From: Caldicellulosiruptor acetigenus
GTDB taxonomy: Bacteria; Bacillota; Thermoanaerobacteria; Caldicellulosiruptorales; Caldicellulosiruptoraceae
Length of the DNA: 64,000 nucleotides
Assembly: GCF_026914305.1 (NCBI RefSeq)
Contig: NZ_CP113866.1
Span: 461,501-525,500, forward strand
Direction: 5' to 3'
A model generated the notes under the pieces. The model did not search any database and had not been told where the DNA came from. It was given only the letters and a program-made list of their open reading frames with translations. This document shows, one piece after another, positions 36,471-45,215 of this stretch. Numbering within the stretch: position 1 is the stretch's first letter; every line of letters starts with the position of its first letter. The translations under genes and the position numbers were made by a program.

Positions 36471-37046
36471 TTATTTTACCACGCTAAATATTTCATCAAC
36501 ATCTAAAACAAGGTTATCGAATACTTTTATTGTCATACCTTTTTTGTATTTATTTATTGAGCAATACTTTCCATTGATATTGTTGCTGTAAACTTCAATG
36601 CACTCATTCGAAATATCCACTATCCAGTACTCAGGTACTTGAAATTTCTCATACACAGACAGTTTGATTGTTCTGTCGCGGTGTTCTGTCGAATATGATA
36701 GTATTTCAACAATCAAGCGGGGAATTCCCTTGTATTTAGGTCCGTGAAAAAGTTTAGGATTGCAGCATGCCATTATATCTGGCTGAAATTCGTAAATTTC
36801 ATTTTGACTTTCAAAGACAACAGCAATATCACTTGTGAAAACTTCACACATGCCATCAAACCCAAGATGATTAATAAACGCTGTTGCGATTTTGTTCTTT
36901 ACCCTATCATGGTTTGGGTGAGCAGGAGCCATAGAAAAGATAAAGCCCTTGTCATATTCAATTTTAAATTGGGTTTCCTCTTTTTGAAGTTTCAAAAATT
37001 CTTCGTATGTGTAATACTCATATTTATTGGAAAAGCTTACTTCCAC
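36471..37046 (-). CDS. Uma2 family endonuclease-like protein (DUF820)
   Basis: A 191-residue protein of the Uma2/DUF820 family, which has a PD-(D/E)XK restriction-endonuclease-like fold. Visible family features are YTYEEFLKL at the start, EFQPDIMACC (the Asp of the active site), IPRLIVEILSYSTEHRDRTIKL (the Glu and following region) and QVPEYWIVD. Such genes multiply in cyanobacteria and some Clostridia; their cellular role is unknown. Start is GTG 37046, preceded by AGGTGAG on this strand. It stands alone. Confidence 0.85.
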   Translation of the reverse strand: MEVSFSNKYEYYTYEEFLKLQKEETQFKIEYDKGFIFSMAPAHPNHDRVKNKIATAFINHLGFDGMCEVFTSDIAVVFESQNEIYEFQPDIMACCNPKLFHGPKYKGIPRLIVEILSYSTEHRDRTIKLSVYEKFQVPEYWIVDISNECIEVYSNNINGKYCSINKYKKGMTIKVFDNLVLDVDEIFSVVK

Positions 37047-37432
37047 CTTATACTCACCTTTGCTTAAAACACAAGACTTTTCTCTTTAATAATTATACCA
37101 CAAACTTTTCGTTCTTTACCACATTAGAAAATAGGCAATTTGTCAGATTCTCAAAAAGACCATGTATGTCAAAATTTTTAAATATAACAACTTCTCAATA
37201 TGGTCTTTTCAAAATTTTAATTATGTTGTCACTTTTTGCTGGTAATGTTTTGATTTGCTAAATGATATTACGTAAACTTTCACTGCTGTTAATTGTTAAG
37301 TTGCTATGTCAAAAAGCAGGAAAGTGTGGTATAATAAAATTAAAAGCACAAACAAACTTTCCAACGCAGCTTAAGACTATTATCCAGCGTTTAATTTCAA
37401 TTTATCAATTTATTACTTGCAGATGGGAGTAA
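37047..37432. other. intergenic region between Uma2 and Rpn genes
   Basis: About 385 bases between divergent genes. A promoter-like extended -10, GTGGTATAAT ending at 37335, lies about 100 bases before the Rpn gene; no clear -35 was found. I see no gene, hairpin or repeat in the rest. Confidence 0.4.
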
Positions 37433-38416
37433 ATGAAAGTGGAACAAAAACCTCCTCACAACCAATACGATTTGACTTTTAAAAGGATATTTAGTTTCAA
37501 AGAAGTATTCTTGAACTTTCTAAAATCAACCATCAAAAGACCATGGGTTGATAAAATAGACCTGCAGAGCCTTGAGTTTGTAGATAGAAGCTTTGTTAAA
37601 GATGAGTTTGTTGAAAAAGAGGCAGATGTCATCTATAGGGCAAAGATTGAGGATACTGACATATACTTTTATGTTCTTTTAGAAGCCCAGTCAACAGCAG
37701 ACAAAACTATGCCAAGAAGACTTTTTGAGTATATGAACCTGATATGGCAAAGGCATATCGAAGAAACAAAAGATGAACTTCTGCCACCAGTTGTACCAAT
37801 AGTTTTATACAACGGCAGAAGCAATTGGAACGTACCGACGCTTATATTCAAAGGCTGGGATATTTTCAAAGATGACATGTTCAACTATTTTCTTGTTGAT
37901 GTGAACAATCTTGATGATGAAACACTTAAAAATAGGCTTGACCTTTTGAGTGTAATATTGTATTTGGATAGGTCAAGGAAAACAGCAAAGGAGTTTATAG
38001 AGAAATTAAAAGAGGTGACAGAGTACATTAGTTGTTTGCCGACAGAACAGGTGAAGGTATTTGCGATGTGGCTTTTGAGGGTGATAAGACCGCAGATGAT
38101 GGAAGAGATACAAGGGGAAATAGATGAGCTTCTTGGAAGAATAGAACAAGAGGGGGTGGCTGATGTGGGTGATTTTGTATTTAATGTTCAGCGGCTGATG
38201 CAGGAATATTACAAAGAAGCAGAGGAAAAAGGAAAAGAAAAAGGGTATGAGGAAGGAAAGTTTGAAGGAAAACTTGAAGCTACAATCAGAATAGCAAGAA
38301 ACATGATATTGGCAGGAGCAGAAGACAGCTTTATTTCAAAGGTCACAGGACTTGACATTGAGAAAATAAAAGAATTGAGGCAAAACATGACAGATAAAGA
38401 ATTTGAACAATTCTGA
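37433..38416 (+). CDS. Rpn family recombination-promoting nuclease / putative transposase
   Basis: A 327-residue protein of the Rpn (PDDEXK transposase_31) family. The N-terminus HNQYDLTFKRIFS and the middle motif FYVLLEAQSTADKTMPRRL are characteristic; the last 70 residues carry the charged helix EKGKEKGYEEGKFEGKLEATI and a degenerate helix-turn-helix-like tail (SFISKVTGLDIEKIKELR), as in many Rpn proteins. Family members cut DNA and promote RecA-independent recombination in E. coli; they are usually not flanked by inverted repeats, and none was found here. GGGAG lies before ATG 37433. Confidence 0.85.
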   Translation: MKVEQKPPHNQYDLTFKRIFSFKEVFLNFLKSTIKRPWVDKIDLQSLEFVDRSFVKDEFVEKEADVIYRAKIEDTDIYFYVLLEAQSTADKTMPRRLFEYMNLIWQRHIEETKDELLPPVVPIVLYNGRSNWNVPTLIFKGWDIFKDDMFNYFLVDVNNLDDETLKNRLDLLSVILYLDRSRKTAKEFIEKLKEVTEYISCLPTEQVKVFAMWLLRVIRPQMMEEIQGEIDELLGRIEQEGVADVGDFVFNVQRLMQEYYKEAEEKGKEKGYEEGKFEGKLEATIRIARNMILAGAEDSFISKVTGLDIEKIKELRQNMTDKEFEQF

Positions 38417-38426
38417 CAAAAAATTA

Positions 38427-38475
38427 GCCACAGATAGGCTGCACAGGCAAAACTATCTGTGGCTTTTATTTTTGA
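38427..38475 (+). terminator. terminator of the Rpn gene
   Basis: GCCACAGATAG (38427-38437) and CTATCTGTGGC (38453-38463) are exact complements, followed by TTTTATTTTT. It also faces the convergent trmI gene. Confidence 0.88.
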
Positions 38476-38480
38476 CCGTA

Positions 38481-39245
38481 TCACAAAATCTTCCTTGCAA
38501 AAATCATATAAGCGGTGTGCCCTATCATTCTATCATCAGGTCGCAGACGCTCTGGCACAGGCTTGTACTGGCGCATCATTATTTCAACAACTTCGGAGAC
38601 ATAAAATCTGTGTGCTTGCAAGGCTGTGAGGGTCTCTGACACTTGATTTGTTGTTGGAACAAGTATTCCCAAGTGCCCTGCAGGCTTTAGAGCCTCTCTT
38701 ACAGCGCTAATTGCTTCTTCAGGTTCTCTGATATCTAAAAAGAATGCATCCAAATCCTTCTCTTCAATTCCTTCTACGATTGATTTGTTGTGCATAACCA
38801 CATTGTCAAACTTTGAAAAATTTTTTATATTCTTCTCAGCCATTTTGTAAAACTCTTCTCTTTGCTCATATGTATACACTTTCCCTTCCGGACCAACAGC
38901 CATCGAAAGGTAAAGCGTAAACGCACCAGAGCCTGTTCCGGCCTCACCAACTCTTTTTCCGGGGTGTATGTCAAGTCTCATCAGAATATATGCTCCGTCT
39001 TTTGGATAGACTATCTGTGTATGTCTTTTCAAAAAGTGCATAACATAGTCAAACGTGTCACAAGGAAAGACATAATACTCAACATCATTTGCAAAAAAGC
39101 TTCCGCCAGGAGAAATTTTTGCAAGTTTGTCTGTTTCAATATATCCTGTTGGAAGATTAACTCTTTTTGGCACTGATATGTCAACAACCTTTTTGAACCC
39201 TTCTGGACCTATGATTACTCTCTTTGTATCAAACGACTGCTCCAT
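38481..39245 (-). CDS. trmI: tRNA (adenine(58)-N1)-methyltransferase
   Basis: A 254-residue SAM-dependent enzyme that methylates N1 of adenosine 58 in the T-loop of tRNA, a modification important for tRNA stability in thermophiles. Motif I is GEAGTGSGAFTLYL, and the N-terminal beta-domain with IVYPKDGAYILMRLDIHPGKRV is typical of TrmI. Length matches bacterial homologues. On this strand AGGAAAGGG precedes ATG 39245. No partner genes are nearby other than the CBS gene upstream, 73 bases away. Confidence 0.92.
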   Translation of the reverse strand: MEQSFDTKRVIIGPEGFKKVVDISVPKRVNLPTGYIETDKLAKISPGGSFFANDVEYYVFPCDTFDYVMHFLKRHTQIVYPKDGAYILMRLDIHPGKRVGEAGTGSGAFTLYLSMAVGPEGKVYTYEQREEFYKMAEKNIKNFSKFDNVVMHNKSIVEGIEEKDLDAFFLDIREPEEAISAVREALKPAGHLGILVPTTNQVSETLTALQAHRFYVSEVVEIMMRQYKPVPERLRPDDRMIGHTAYMIFARKIL

Positions 39246-39318
39246 CCCTTTCCTCCTTTATTGCAATTTGCCAACATATTACTCTTGAATTTGCAATGGC
39301 TTCTATGAATATTTAATA

Positions 39319-39690
39319 CTACATCTTTATAAAATAATCAACAATATCCTCAAGTCCAACAAGGCCAACTACCTTACCATTGTCAAGAACAGGAACAGCA
39401 GAGATATCATGTTCACGCAAGAGTTTTGCAACATCTTTAATATCATCATTTTTGTCAGCTGTAATAACAGCTTTTGTCATGGCAAGCTCAACAGGGTATG
39501 TTTCATAATGTCCTGGCTGGCTCAAAAACCTGTAAATATCTACTTTTACAATGATTCCTTTGAGAAAGTCATTCTCGTCCACAACAACTGCCACGCTCTT
39601 TTTTCTTTTTTGCATCTGCTCAAGTGCAAATTTGACTGTGTCAGTCGGCAAAAGCTTTATAAAATCATGGTTAATGATGTTTGAAAGCAT
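39319..39690 (-). CDS. CBS-domain protein
   Basis: About 123 residues that consist of two CBS motifs and nothing else: DTVKFALEQMQKRKKSVAVVVDENDFLKGII in the first half and DVAKLLREHDISAVPVLDNGKVVGLVGLEDIVDYFIK in the second. Paired CBS domains bind adenosyl ligands such as AMP, ATP or SAM and often act as small sensors. The longest frame begins with TTG 39705, but GGAGGAG lies in that stretch and fits ATG 39690. A 73-base gap separates it from trmI, so co-transcription is possible. Confidence 0.88.
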   Translation of the reverse strand: MLSNIINHDFIKLLPTDTVKFALEQMQKRKKSVAVVVDENDFLKGIIVKVDIYRFLSQPGHYETYPVELAMTKAVITADKNDDIKDVAKLLREHDISAVPVLDNGKVVGLVGLEDIVDYFIKM

Positions 39691-39814
39691 CTTTTTCTCC
39701 TCCAAAATTGATATTTCCTTTACTGAAAATTTTTATCCTGCTATTAATTATATACCCAAATTAATTTCGAAACACAAAAAATTTACCCATTATAAAAAGA
39801 GACAACAATTATTA

Positions 39815-39843
39815 TTGACATATGCCAAAAACGAGAGTAAAAT
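39815..39843 (+). promoter_or_regulatory. promoter with TTGACATATGCCAA operator before mrp
   Basis: TTGACA (39815-39820), a 17-base spacer and TAAAAT (39838-39843). The -35 box is the first half of TTGACATATGCCAA, a near-perfect palindrome of the form TTGGCATATGCCAA. The same sequence recurs at 40785-40798. Confidence 0.7.
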
Positions 39844-39875
39844 AAAGAGAAAAACGAATAAGGGAGAGAGAAAAA

Positions 39876-40676
39876 TTGCGACAAAATACAATGCACCCAA
39901 TTCCAAAAAATGAATTTACAGATGTAAAAAAGATATATGCCATTGTCAGCGGCAAGGGCGGAGTAGGAAAAAGCTTGGTTACATCTTTGCTTGCCGTGGG
40001 TTTGAGAAGAGAAGGATTTGAAGTTGGAATCCTTGATGCGGACATTACCGGACCATCTATCCCAAAGATGTTTGGTGTAAGTGGTGCTAAGATTGAGTCA
40101 GACTCAAAGGCACTATATCCTGTGAGAACTCACAATGATATAAGAATTATGTCAATGAATCTACTTTTGAATAAAGAAGATGCTCCAGTGATTTGGAGAG
40201 GACCGCTCATTGCAAAGACAATAGAGCAGTTTTGGACAGAGGTTGGCTGGGGTGTTTTAGATTATCTTTTTATAGACATGCCCCCCGGAACAGGTGATGT
40301 TGCACTTACAGTTTTTCAATCTTTGCCAATTGACGGAATCATTATTGTAACATCGCCTCAAGACCTTGTTTCTTTGATAGTCAAAAAAGCTTATAACATG
40401 GCAAAACAAATGGATATACCAATTGTAGGTATTGTTGAGAATATGAGTTATGCGATATGTCCTCATTGTGGAAAAGAATTCGATATTTTTGGTAAAAGCA
40501 AGCTGGAAAGCGTAGCTGAGCAGTTAGATTTGAGGATTTTAGGACGGATTCCAATAGATCCAGAACTGACTAAACTTTGCGATGAGGGCGAAATTGAAAA
40601 GGCGAGGAATTTGTACTTGGATTCCTGTATAGAGGTTTTAAAAAGGGACGTTGTAGAAGGGGAAGAAAATTTTTGA
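39876..40676 (+). CDS. Mrp/ApbC family ATP-binding iron-sulfur carrier
   Basis: A 266-residue deviant-Walker P-loop ATPase of the Mrp/NBP35 family, which carries and transfers iron-sulfur clusters. It has the nucleotide motif VSGKGGVGKSLVT near residue 28, then VGILDADITGPSIPKMFG, DMPPGTGD and the C-terminal metal-binding CPHCGKEFDIFG. It lacks the usual N-terminal DUF59 domain, which is common in Clostridia. The AAGGGAGAG site at 39861-39868 fits TTG 39876. It sits alone on its transcript, with the same operator as the downstream metal/redox-linked genes, so it is likely part of that regulon. Symbol left open because mrp/apbC naming varies. Confidence 0.9.
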   Translation: MRQNTMHPIPKNEFTDVKKIYAIVSGKGGVGKSLVTSLLAVGLRREGFEVGILDADITGPSIPKMFGVSGAKIESDSKALYPVRTHNDIRIMSMNLLLNKEDAPVIWRGPLIAKTIEQFWTEVGWGVLDYLFIDMPPGTGDVALTVFQSLPIDGIIIVTSPQDLVSLIVKKAYNMAKQMDIPIVGIVENMSYAICPHCGKEFDIFGKSKLESVAEQLDLRILGRIPIDPELTKLCDEGEIEKARNLYLDSCIEVLKRDVVEGEENF

Positions 40677-40784
40677 CACTTTTATATTATAGAACTGCAA
40701 CATTTCTGTGACAGAACAATAATTTCTTTTTTGGTAGGTGATTACCCTTGTGAAAAGCAAGGGTAAAAGTTTTTCAAAAAGTTA

Positions 40785-40831
40785 TTGACATATGCCAAAA
40801 ATAGAGTATAATTATAATTAGCATATGCCAG
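40785..40831 (+). promoter_or_regulatory. promoter with two copies of the shared operator before the DUF5320-like gene
   Basis: TTGACA (40785-40790), a 16-base spacer and TATAAT (40807-40812). TTGACATATGCCAA (40785-40798) overlaps the -35 box and TTAGCATATGCCAG (40818-40831) covers the likely start site. Two sites flanking the -10 region suggest repression. Confidence 0.72.
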
Positions 40832-40865
40832 AAACAAAAAACAAAAATAGCTTTGGAGGTGAAAA

Positions 40866-41114
40866 ATGATGCCTTGGGGTTTTGGACCAGGATTTGCAGG
40901 CGGCAGCGCAGGAAGAGGTTTTGGTAGAGGTTTTGCAAGAGGCTTTGGTGGTGGTTTTGGCAGAGGTTTAGGAATTTGCAAATGGGCTCTCTTAGGTAGC
41001 ACTTCTTACGCACCTTATGTCAAGGATGCTTTGGAGTTTGAAAAACAAGTTTTAGAGCAAAGACTAAAGCTAATTGATAAGCTTCTGAAAGATAATGAAC
41101 AAAAGCAAGAGTAA
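40866..41114 (+). CDS. small Gly/Arg/Phe-rich protein, DUF5320-like
   Basis: An 82-residue protein. The first 40 residues are an unusual low-complexity run of Gly, Arg and Phe (for example GRGFGRGFARGFGGGF); the rest includes GICKWALLGSTSY and a coiled-coil tail (DALEFEKQVLEQRLKLIDKLL). Its layout resembles DUF5320 proteins, which often sit beside Mrp and NifX/NifB-type proteins. The function is unknown. GGAGGTG precedes ATG 40866; ATG 40869 is also possible. Two operator copies lie in its promoter. Confidence 0.72.
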   Translation: MMPWGFGPGFAGGSAGRGFGRGFARGFGGGFGRGLGICKWALLGSTSYAPYVKDALEFEKQVLEQRLKLIDKLLKDNEQKQE

Positions 41115-41139
41115 AAGAACTTAAAGAAACTTCATAGAA

Positions 41140-41178
41140 GGGGGCACAGCAGAATATTTTTACATGTTATGTGCCCCC
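41140..41178 (+). terminator. hairpin behind the DUF5320-like gene
   Basis: GGGGGCACA (41140-41148) pairs exactly with TGTGCCCCC (41170-41178). It is followed by AATTTG without a strong T run, so it may be only a partial terminator. Confidence 0.6.
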
Positions 41179-41299
41179 AATTTGTTAAACCAAAATTATC
41201 TTTAATAAGATCAAGCCTGCTACTCAAATTTGGTGGATTGTTATGAAGAGTATGCATAAAAATAAAAAAAGAAGAATAAAGAATTTGGAGGGAAAAATT

Positions 41300-41701
41300 A
41301 TGAAAATAGCAGTAATGATGGTAGGCAATCAGATAAGTCCCCACTTTGGGGGAAGTGAAAAAGTTTGTATTTATACAATTGAAAATGGCAATGTTGTAGC
41401 AAAAGAATATTTTGACATGCCAGAGCACAGAGCAGGACTTTTTGCAAAATTTATAAAAGAAAAAGGTGCAGATGTTGTAATTGCAGGCTCAATAGGTGAG
41501 CGGGCAAGATATATATTTGACACTCTTGGAATAAAATATTTCATTGGTGTGCTGGGAGATCCAGACGAAGCAGTTGAAAAGCTATTAAAAGGCCAGCTGA
41601 AGTCAAACGAAGCCCTTGCAAATGAGATTCATGAGCGTGAAGAGGGACTCAATCATCATACCCATAGACATTCTCATCAGCACCATCATAATGGAAAGTA
41701 A
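41300..41701 (+). CDS. NifX/NifB-type dinitrogenase iron-molybdenum cofactor-binding family protein
   Basis: About 133 residues. The core MKIAVMMVGNQISPHFGGSE, then GLFAKFIKEKGADVVIAGSIGERA and YFIGVLGDPDEAVEKLLKG, is the PF02579 fold found in NifX, NafY and the C-terminus of NifB, which bind iron- or molybdenum-containing clusters. The C-terminus is His-rich (HHTHRHSHQHHH), suggesting metal binding. There are no nitrogenase genes in view; stand-alone copies next to Mrp are widespread. The longest frame starts at 41243, but GGAGGG is right for ATG 41300. Confidence 0.85.
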   Translation: MKIAVMMVGNQISPHFGGSEKVCIYTIENGNVVAKEYFDMPEHRAGLFAKFIKEKGADVVIAGSIGERARYIFDTLGIKYFIGVLGDPDEAVEKLLKGQLKSNEALANEIHEREEGLNHHTHRHSHQHHHNGK

Positions 41702-41814
41702 GCCGTATAAATTGCTTCTAAGTAGGTAAGATTATTGAGGCGCAAGTTGCTAAGATTTGTGATATAATATTCTTAAAAGTATATTTAAAACAAAGGTTAC
41801 CGTTAAAGAACACG

Positions 41815-41839
41815 GGCAGGGTTAAAATCCTGCCTTTTT
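41815..41839 (+). terminator. short leader terminator-like hairpin before the DUF134 gene
   Basis: GGCAGG (41815-41820) and CCTGCC (41829-41834) with an eight-base loop, then TTTTT. A TATAAT at 41763-41768 lies just upstream, so this may be an attenuator or simply the terminator of the NifX-like gene. Confidence 0.5.
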
Positions 41840-41874
41840 GTTCATAATAATTTCAGACAAAGGAGGCATTCACT

Positions 41875-42297
41875 TTGCCACGACCTATAAGATGCAGAAG
41901 AGTTGAGTTTTTGCCAAGGTTTAAATATTTTTCACCACGTGAGGGTTCAAATGATGAGGTTTTGCTGAAGGTTGAAGAGCTTGAGGCAATAAGACTTAAA
42001 GACTTAGAAGGGCTCATGCAGGAAGAATGTGCACAAAAGATGCAAGTTTCCCGCCAGACATTTCAGCTCATATTAGAAGAGGCGAGAAAAAAAATTGCCG
42101 ATGCTCTTATTAACGGCAAAGCTATCAGAATTGAAGGTGGGAACTACGTTTTTGGAAATTGCAAGTATACCTGCTTAAATTGCGGAAAAGTTTTTGAATC
42201 AGAAAAGGATGAGTGCCCAGAATGCCACTCTTCTCATGTTGTATGTCACAGAGGAAAAGGAAGAGGACACTGCTTTAGGCACCACGGGGGGTGGTGA
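41875..42297 (+). CDS. DUF134 family DNA-binding protein with zinc ribbon
   Basis: A 140-residue protein of the DUF134 (UPF0251) family: MPRPIRCRRVEFLPRFKYFSP-type start, a sigma-70 region 4-like helix-turn-helix (EELEAIRLKDLEGLMQEECA and KMQVSRQTFQLILEEARKKI), then an added zinc-ribbon-like region with CLNCGKVF and CPECHSSH and a His/Cys-rich tail (CFRHHGGW). DUF134 proteins are thought to be transcriptional regulators and cluster with Mrp and NifX-like genes. It is the best candidate for binding the shared operator, with metal or redox sensed by the Cys/His region; this is inference. Start is TTG 41875 with AAAGGAGG. Confidence 0.85.
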   Translation: MPRPIRCRRVEFLPRFKYFSPREGSNDEVLLKVEELEAIRLKDLEGLMQEECAQKMQVSRQTFQLILEEARKKIADALINGKAIRIEGGNYVFGNCKYTCLNCGKVFESEKDECPECHSSHVVCHRGKGRGHCFRHHGGW

Positions 42298-42374
42298 TAG
42301 AGGTAAAGATAGCTGATAGTATTTTTTAGTAGGTGGGTATAATAAAATTGAGAGAAAAATTTATTTTTTAAATA

Positions 42375-42433
42375 ATTCCTACTTGACATATAGGAATAGT
42401 AGAGTATAATAAAGTTAGATTAGCAAATGCTAA
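42375..42433 (+). promoter_or_regulatory. copA promoter with two dyads
   Basis: TTGACA (42383-42388), a 16-base spacer and TATAAT (42405-42410). The -35 box lies inside the dyad ATTCCTA-N9-TAGGAAT (42375-42397), and TTAGCAAATGCTAA (42420-42433), a perfect copy of the shared operator type, lies just downstream of the -10 box. Dual control by two regulators is suggested. Confidence 0.7.
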
Positions 42434-42451
42434 AAAAAGAGGGTGTTACAT

Positions 42452-44911
42452 GTGGAGAAAAAAACTTTGAGTGTAACAGGTATGACATGTGCTTCGTGTG
42501 CAAGGGCAATTGAAAAAAGTGTTAGCAAAGTAGAAGGAGTAAGTAATGTCTCGGTTAACTTTGCGCTTGAGAAGCTCATAGTTGAGTTTGATGAAAGCAA
42601 AGCCAGCATTGATAAGATCAAAGAAGCTGTGGAAAGAGCCGGCTATGGTGTTTTGGACGATAGAGAAGAAACTATTAGAGAGGTAAGCATTCCCATCTCA
42701 GGCATGACATGTGCTTCATGTGCAAGAGCGATCGAAAAATCAATTTCAAAGCTTAATGGAATAAAAGAGGTAAGTGTTAACCTTGCAAGTGAAAAAGCAA
42801 GAGTTGTGTATGATTCGTCTCAGGTAAGGCTGTCTGAAATAAAAAATGCGATAATAAAAGCAGGATATACGCCACTTGAGATTGAAAAGACATCCTATGA
42901 AGATTCGCATCAAGAACGAAAGCAAAAGGAGATAAATAGTCTTTTTAGGAGATTTGTCATTGCAAGCATATTCGCAGTTCCACTTTTATTGATTGCTATG
43001 GCACATGTGGTGGGAGTTCCGCTGCCAGAGATAATCTCGCCTGAAAAACATCCTTTGAATTTTGCGCTTGTACAAGCGATATTGGAAATTCCAATTGTCA
43101 TTGCAGGGTATAAGTTCTACACGGTAGGCTTTAGCAGGCTTTTCAAGTTTCACCCCAACATGGACTCATTAATTGCAGTTGGGACAGGAGCTGCTATCTT
43201 GTATGGGCTTTTTGCTATATACCAAATTGCAATAGGTAACTACCAGTATGTAAAAGAAATGTATTTTGAGACTGCAGGTGTAATTATAGCCCTTGTGTTA
43301 CTGGGCAAATACTTAGAAGCAGTTTCCAAAGGCAAAGCCTCAGAAGCCATAAAAAAATTAATGGGACTTGCACCAAAAACTGCAGTGGTTGTTCAAGGTG
43401 ATAATGAAATAGTCATTCCAATAGAAGAAGTTGAAGTAGGCGATATACTCTTAGTAAAGCCCGGGGAAAAGATTCCCGTTGATGGAGAAGTAATTGAAGG
43501 TAGAAGCTTTGTGGATGAATCAATGCTGACAGGTGAAAGTATCCCTGTTGAAAAAACACCTGGAAGCAAGGTTATTGGTGCCACAATAAACAAAAATGGC
43601 ACGCTAAAGATAAAAGCTACAAAGGTCGGCAAGGATACAGTCATTGCGCAGATTATCAAACTGGTTGAGGATGCTCAAAGTTCAAAGGCACCAATCGCAA
43701 GGTTGGCAGATGTAATCTCAGGGTATTTTGTGCCAGTTGTCATTCTCATTGCTGTAATCTCAGCCCTTGCATGGTACTTTGTTGACAATTCATTTATTTT
43801 CGCTTTGAGAATATTTATTACCGTCTTGGTGATCGCATGCCCGTGCGCTTTGGGTCTTGCAACACCCACTGCTATTATGGTTGGAACAGGAAAAGGCGCA
43901 GAACATGGGATTTTGATAAAAAGCGGTGACGCATTAGAAACCTTGCACAAGATCACAATGGTTGTTTTCGACAAAACGGGAACAATTACCGAAGGTAAGC
44001 CAAAAGTAACTGATATAATTCCGGCAAATGGGTGGGAAAGCGAAAGACTTTTGCAAATAGTAGCTTCGGCAGAAAGGCTCTCTGAACATCCTTTAGGTGA
44101 AGCAATAGCCTTGGCAGCAAAGGAAAAGAATCTGCAGCTTTTTGAAGCAAGTCAGTTTGAAGCAATTTCAGGGCATGGAATAGAGGCAGTGGTAGATGGA
44201 CAAAAAGTTCTTGTTGGGAACATAAAACTCATGAAAGATAAAGGCATTGATATACCAATGCTACTTGATGTAGAAAAACTAACAGTTGAGGCAAAGACGC
44301 CTATGTTTGTAGCAATAGATGGAAAGTTTGCTGGGATCATAGCAGTATCAGACGTGATAAAGCCAAATAGCAGAAGGGCAATTGAACTTTTGCATAGCAT
44401 GGGCATTGAGGTAGCAATGATTACAGGGGATAATAGCAAAACAGCAAAAGCAATTGCAAAACAGGTTGGAATAGATAGGGTTTTAGCAGAGGTTTTGCCA
44501 CAAGACAAGGCAAATGAAGTGAAAAAGCTACAAAGAGAAGGCAAAAAGGTTGCGATGGTTGGCGATGGGATCAACGACGCACCAGCTTTGGCTCAAGCTG
44601 ATGTGGGTATAGCAATTGGGTCTGGAACAGATGTTGCAATAGAGTCTGCTGATGTAGTTCTTATGAAAAATGATGTATTGGACGTTGTAAATGCAATACT
44701 GCTTAGCAAAAAAACAATACAGAACATCAAACAGAATCTATTCTGGGCATTTTTCTACAACACATTGGGCATTCCGATTGCAGCAGGAGTTTTACACATA
44801 TTTGGTGGCCCGCTTTTGAATCCGATAATAGCAGCCTTAGCTATGGCGTTTTCTTCCGTCTCGGTTGTTTCAAATGCTCTGAGGTTAAAAAGATTCACGC
44901 CTGTAAATTAA
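42452..44911 (+). CDS. copA: copper-translocating P-type ATPase
   Basis: About 819 residues. Two N-terminal metal-binding domains each have GMTCASC (near residues 9-16 and 78-85). Eight predicted spans follow, with the CPC motif [13 protein letters not shown] that binds Cu(I), the phosphorylation site VVFDKTGT, the SEHPLGEAI motif and the hinge [11 protein letters not shown]. These identify a PIB-1 type copper exporter. GTG 42452 has AAGAGGG upstream; GTG 42443 is less likely. It is followed after 45 bases by a copper chaperone-like gene. The promoter carries two dyads, so it may answer both to copper and to the mrp-type regulon. Confidence 0.95.
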   Translation: MEKKTLSVTGMTCASCARAIEKSVSKVEGVSNVSVNFALEKLIVEFDESKASIDKIKEAVERAGYGVLDDREETIREVSIPISGMTCASCARAIEKSISKLNGIKEVSVNLASEKARVVYDSSQVRLSEIKNAIIKAGYTPLEIEKTSYEDSHQERKQKEINSLFRRFVIASIFAVPLLLIAMAHVVGVPLPEIISPEKHPLNFALVQAILEIPIVIAGYKFYTVGFSRLFKFHPNMDSLIAVGTGAAILYGLFAIYQIAIGNYQYVKEMYFETAGVIIALVLLGKYLEAVSKGKASEAIKKLMGLAPKTAVVVQGDNEIVIPIEEVEVGDILLVKPGEKIPVDGEVIEGRSFVDESMLTGESIPVEKTPGSKVIGATINKNGTLKIKATKVGKDTVIAQIIKLVEDAQSSKAPIARLADVISGYFVPVVILIAVISALAWYFVDNSFIFALRIFITVLVIACPCALGLATPTAIMVGTGKGAEHGILIKSGDALETLHKITMVVFDKTGTITEGKPKVTDIIPANGWESERLLQIVASAERLSEHPLGEAIALAAKEKNLQLFEASQFEAISGHGIEAVVDGQKVLVGNIKLMKDKGIDIPMLLDVEKLTVEAKTPMFVAIDGKFAGIIAVSDVIKPNSRRAIELLHSMGIEVAMITGDNSKTAKAIAKQVGIDRVLAEVLPQDKANEVKKLQREGKKVAMVGDGINDAPALAQADVGIAIGSGTDVAIESADVVLMKNDVLDVVNAILLSKKTIQNIKQNLFWAFFYNTLGIPIAAGVLHIFGGPLLNPIIAALAMAFSSVSVVSNALRLKRFTPVN

Positions 44912-44956
44912 AATTAATATAAATTAAAAAATTTGAAAGAAAGGATGGGTTTTGAA

Positions 44957-45166
44957 ATGACAAAGAAAATTTATATTAAAGGCATGACCTGCGACCACTG
45001 CGTAAGAAGAGTGGAAAACAGCCTAAAAGCCATAGAAGGTGTAAGTTCTGTTAAGGTTGACCTACAAGGCAAAGTTGCAACTGTTGAGCTAAGTAAAGAT
45101 GTAAAAGATGAAGAATTTGTAAGAGCAATTGATGATGCAGGGTATGAGGTTGCGAGGATAGAATAG
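44957..45166 (+). CDS. copZ: heavy-metal-associated domain protein (CopZ-like copper chaperone)
   Basis: A 69-residue single HMA domain with the copper-binding loop KGMTCDHCVRRVENSLKAIEG, the His between the cysteines being common in CopZ. It likely hands Cu(I) to CopA's N-terminal domains. The frame extends upstream to 44933, but GGATGGG sits well before ATG 44957. It is co-transcribed with copA and ends with a strong terminator. Confidence 0.9.
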   Translation: MTKKIYIKGMTCDHCVRRVENSLKAIEGVSSVKVDLQGKVATVELSKDVKDEEFVRAIDDAGYEVARIE

Positions 45167-45198
45167 AGGCTGGCTTAATGCCAGCCTCTATATTTTTT
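45164..45198 (+). terminator. terminator of copA-copZ
   Basis: TAGAGGCTGGC (45164-45174) pairs with GCCAGCCTCTA (45180-45190), followed by TATTTTTT. Confidence 0.9.
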
Positions 45199-45215
45199 AA
45201 ACCATTCTCTACCAT

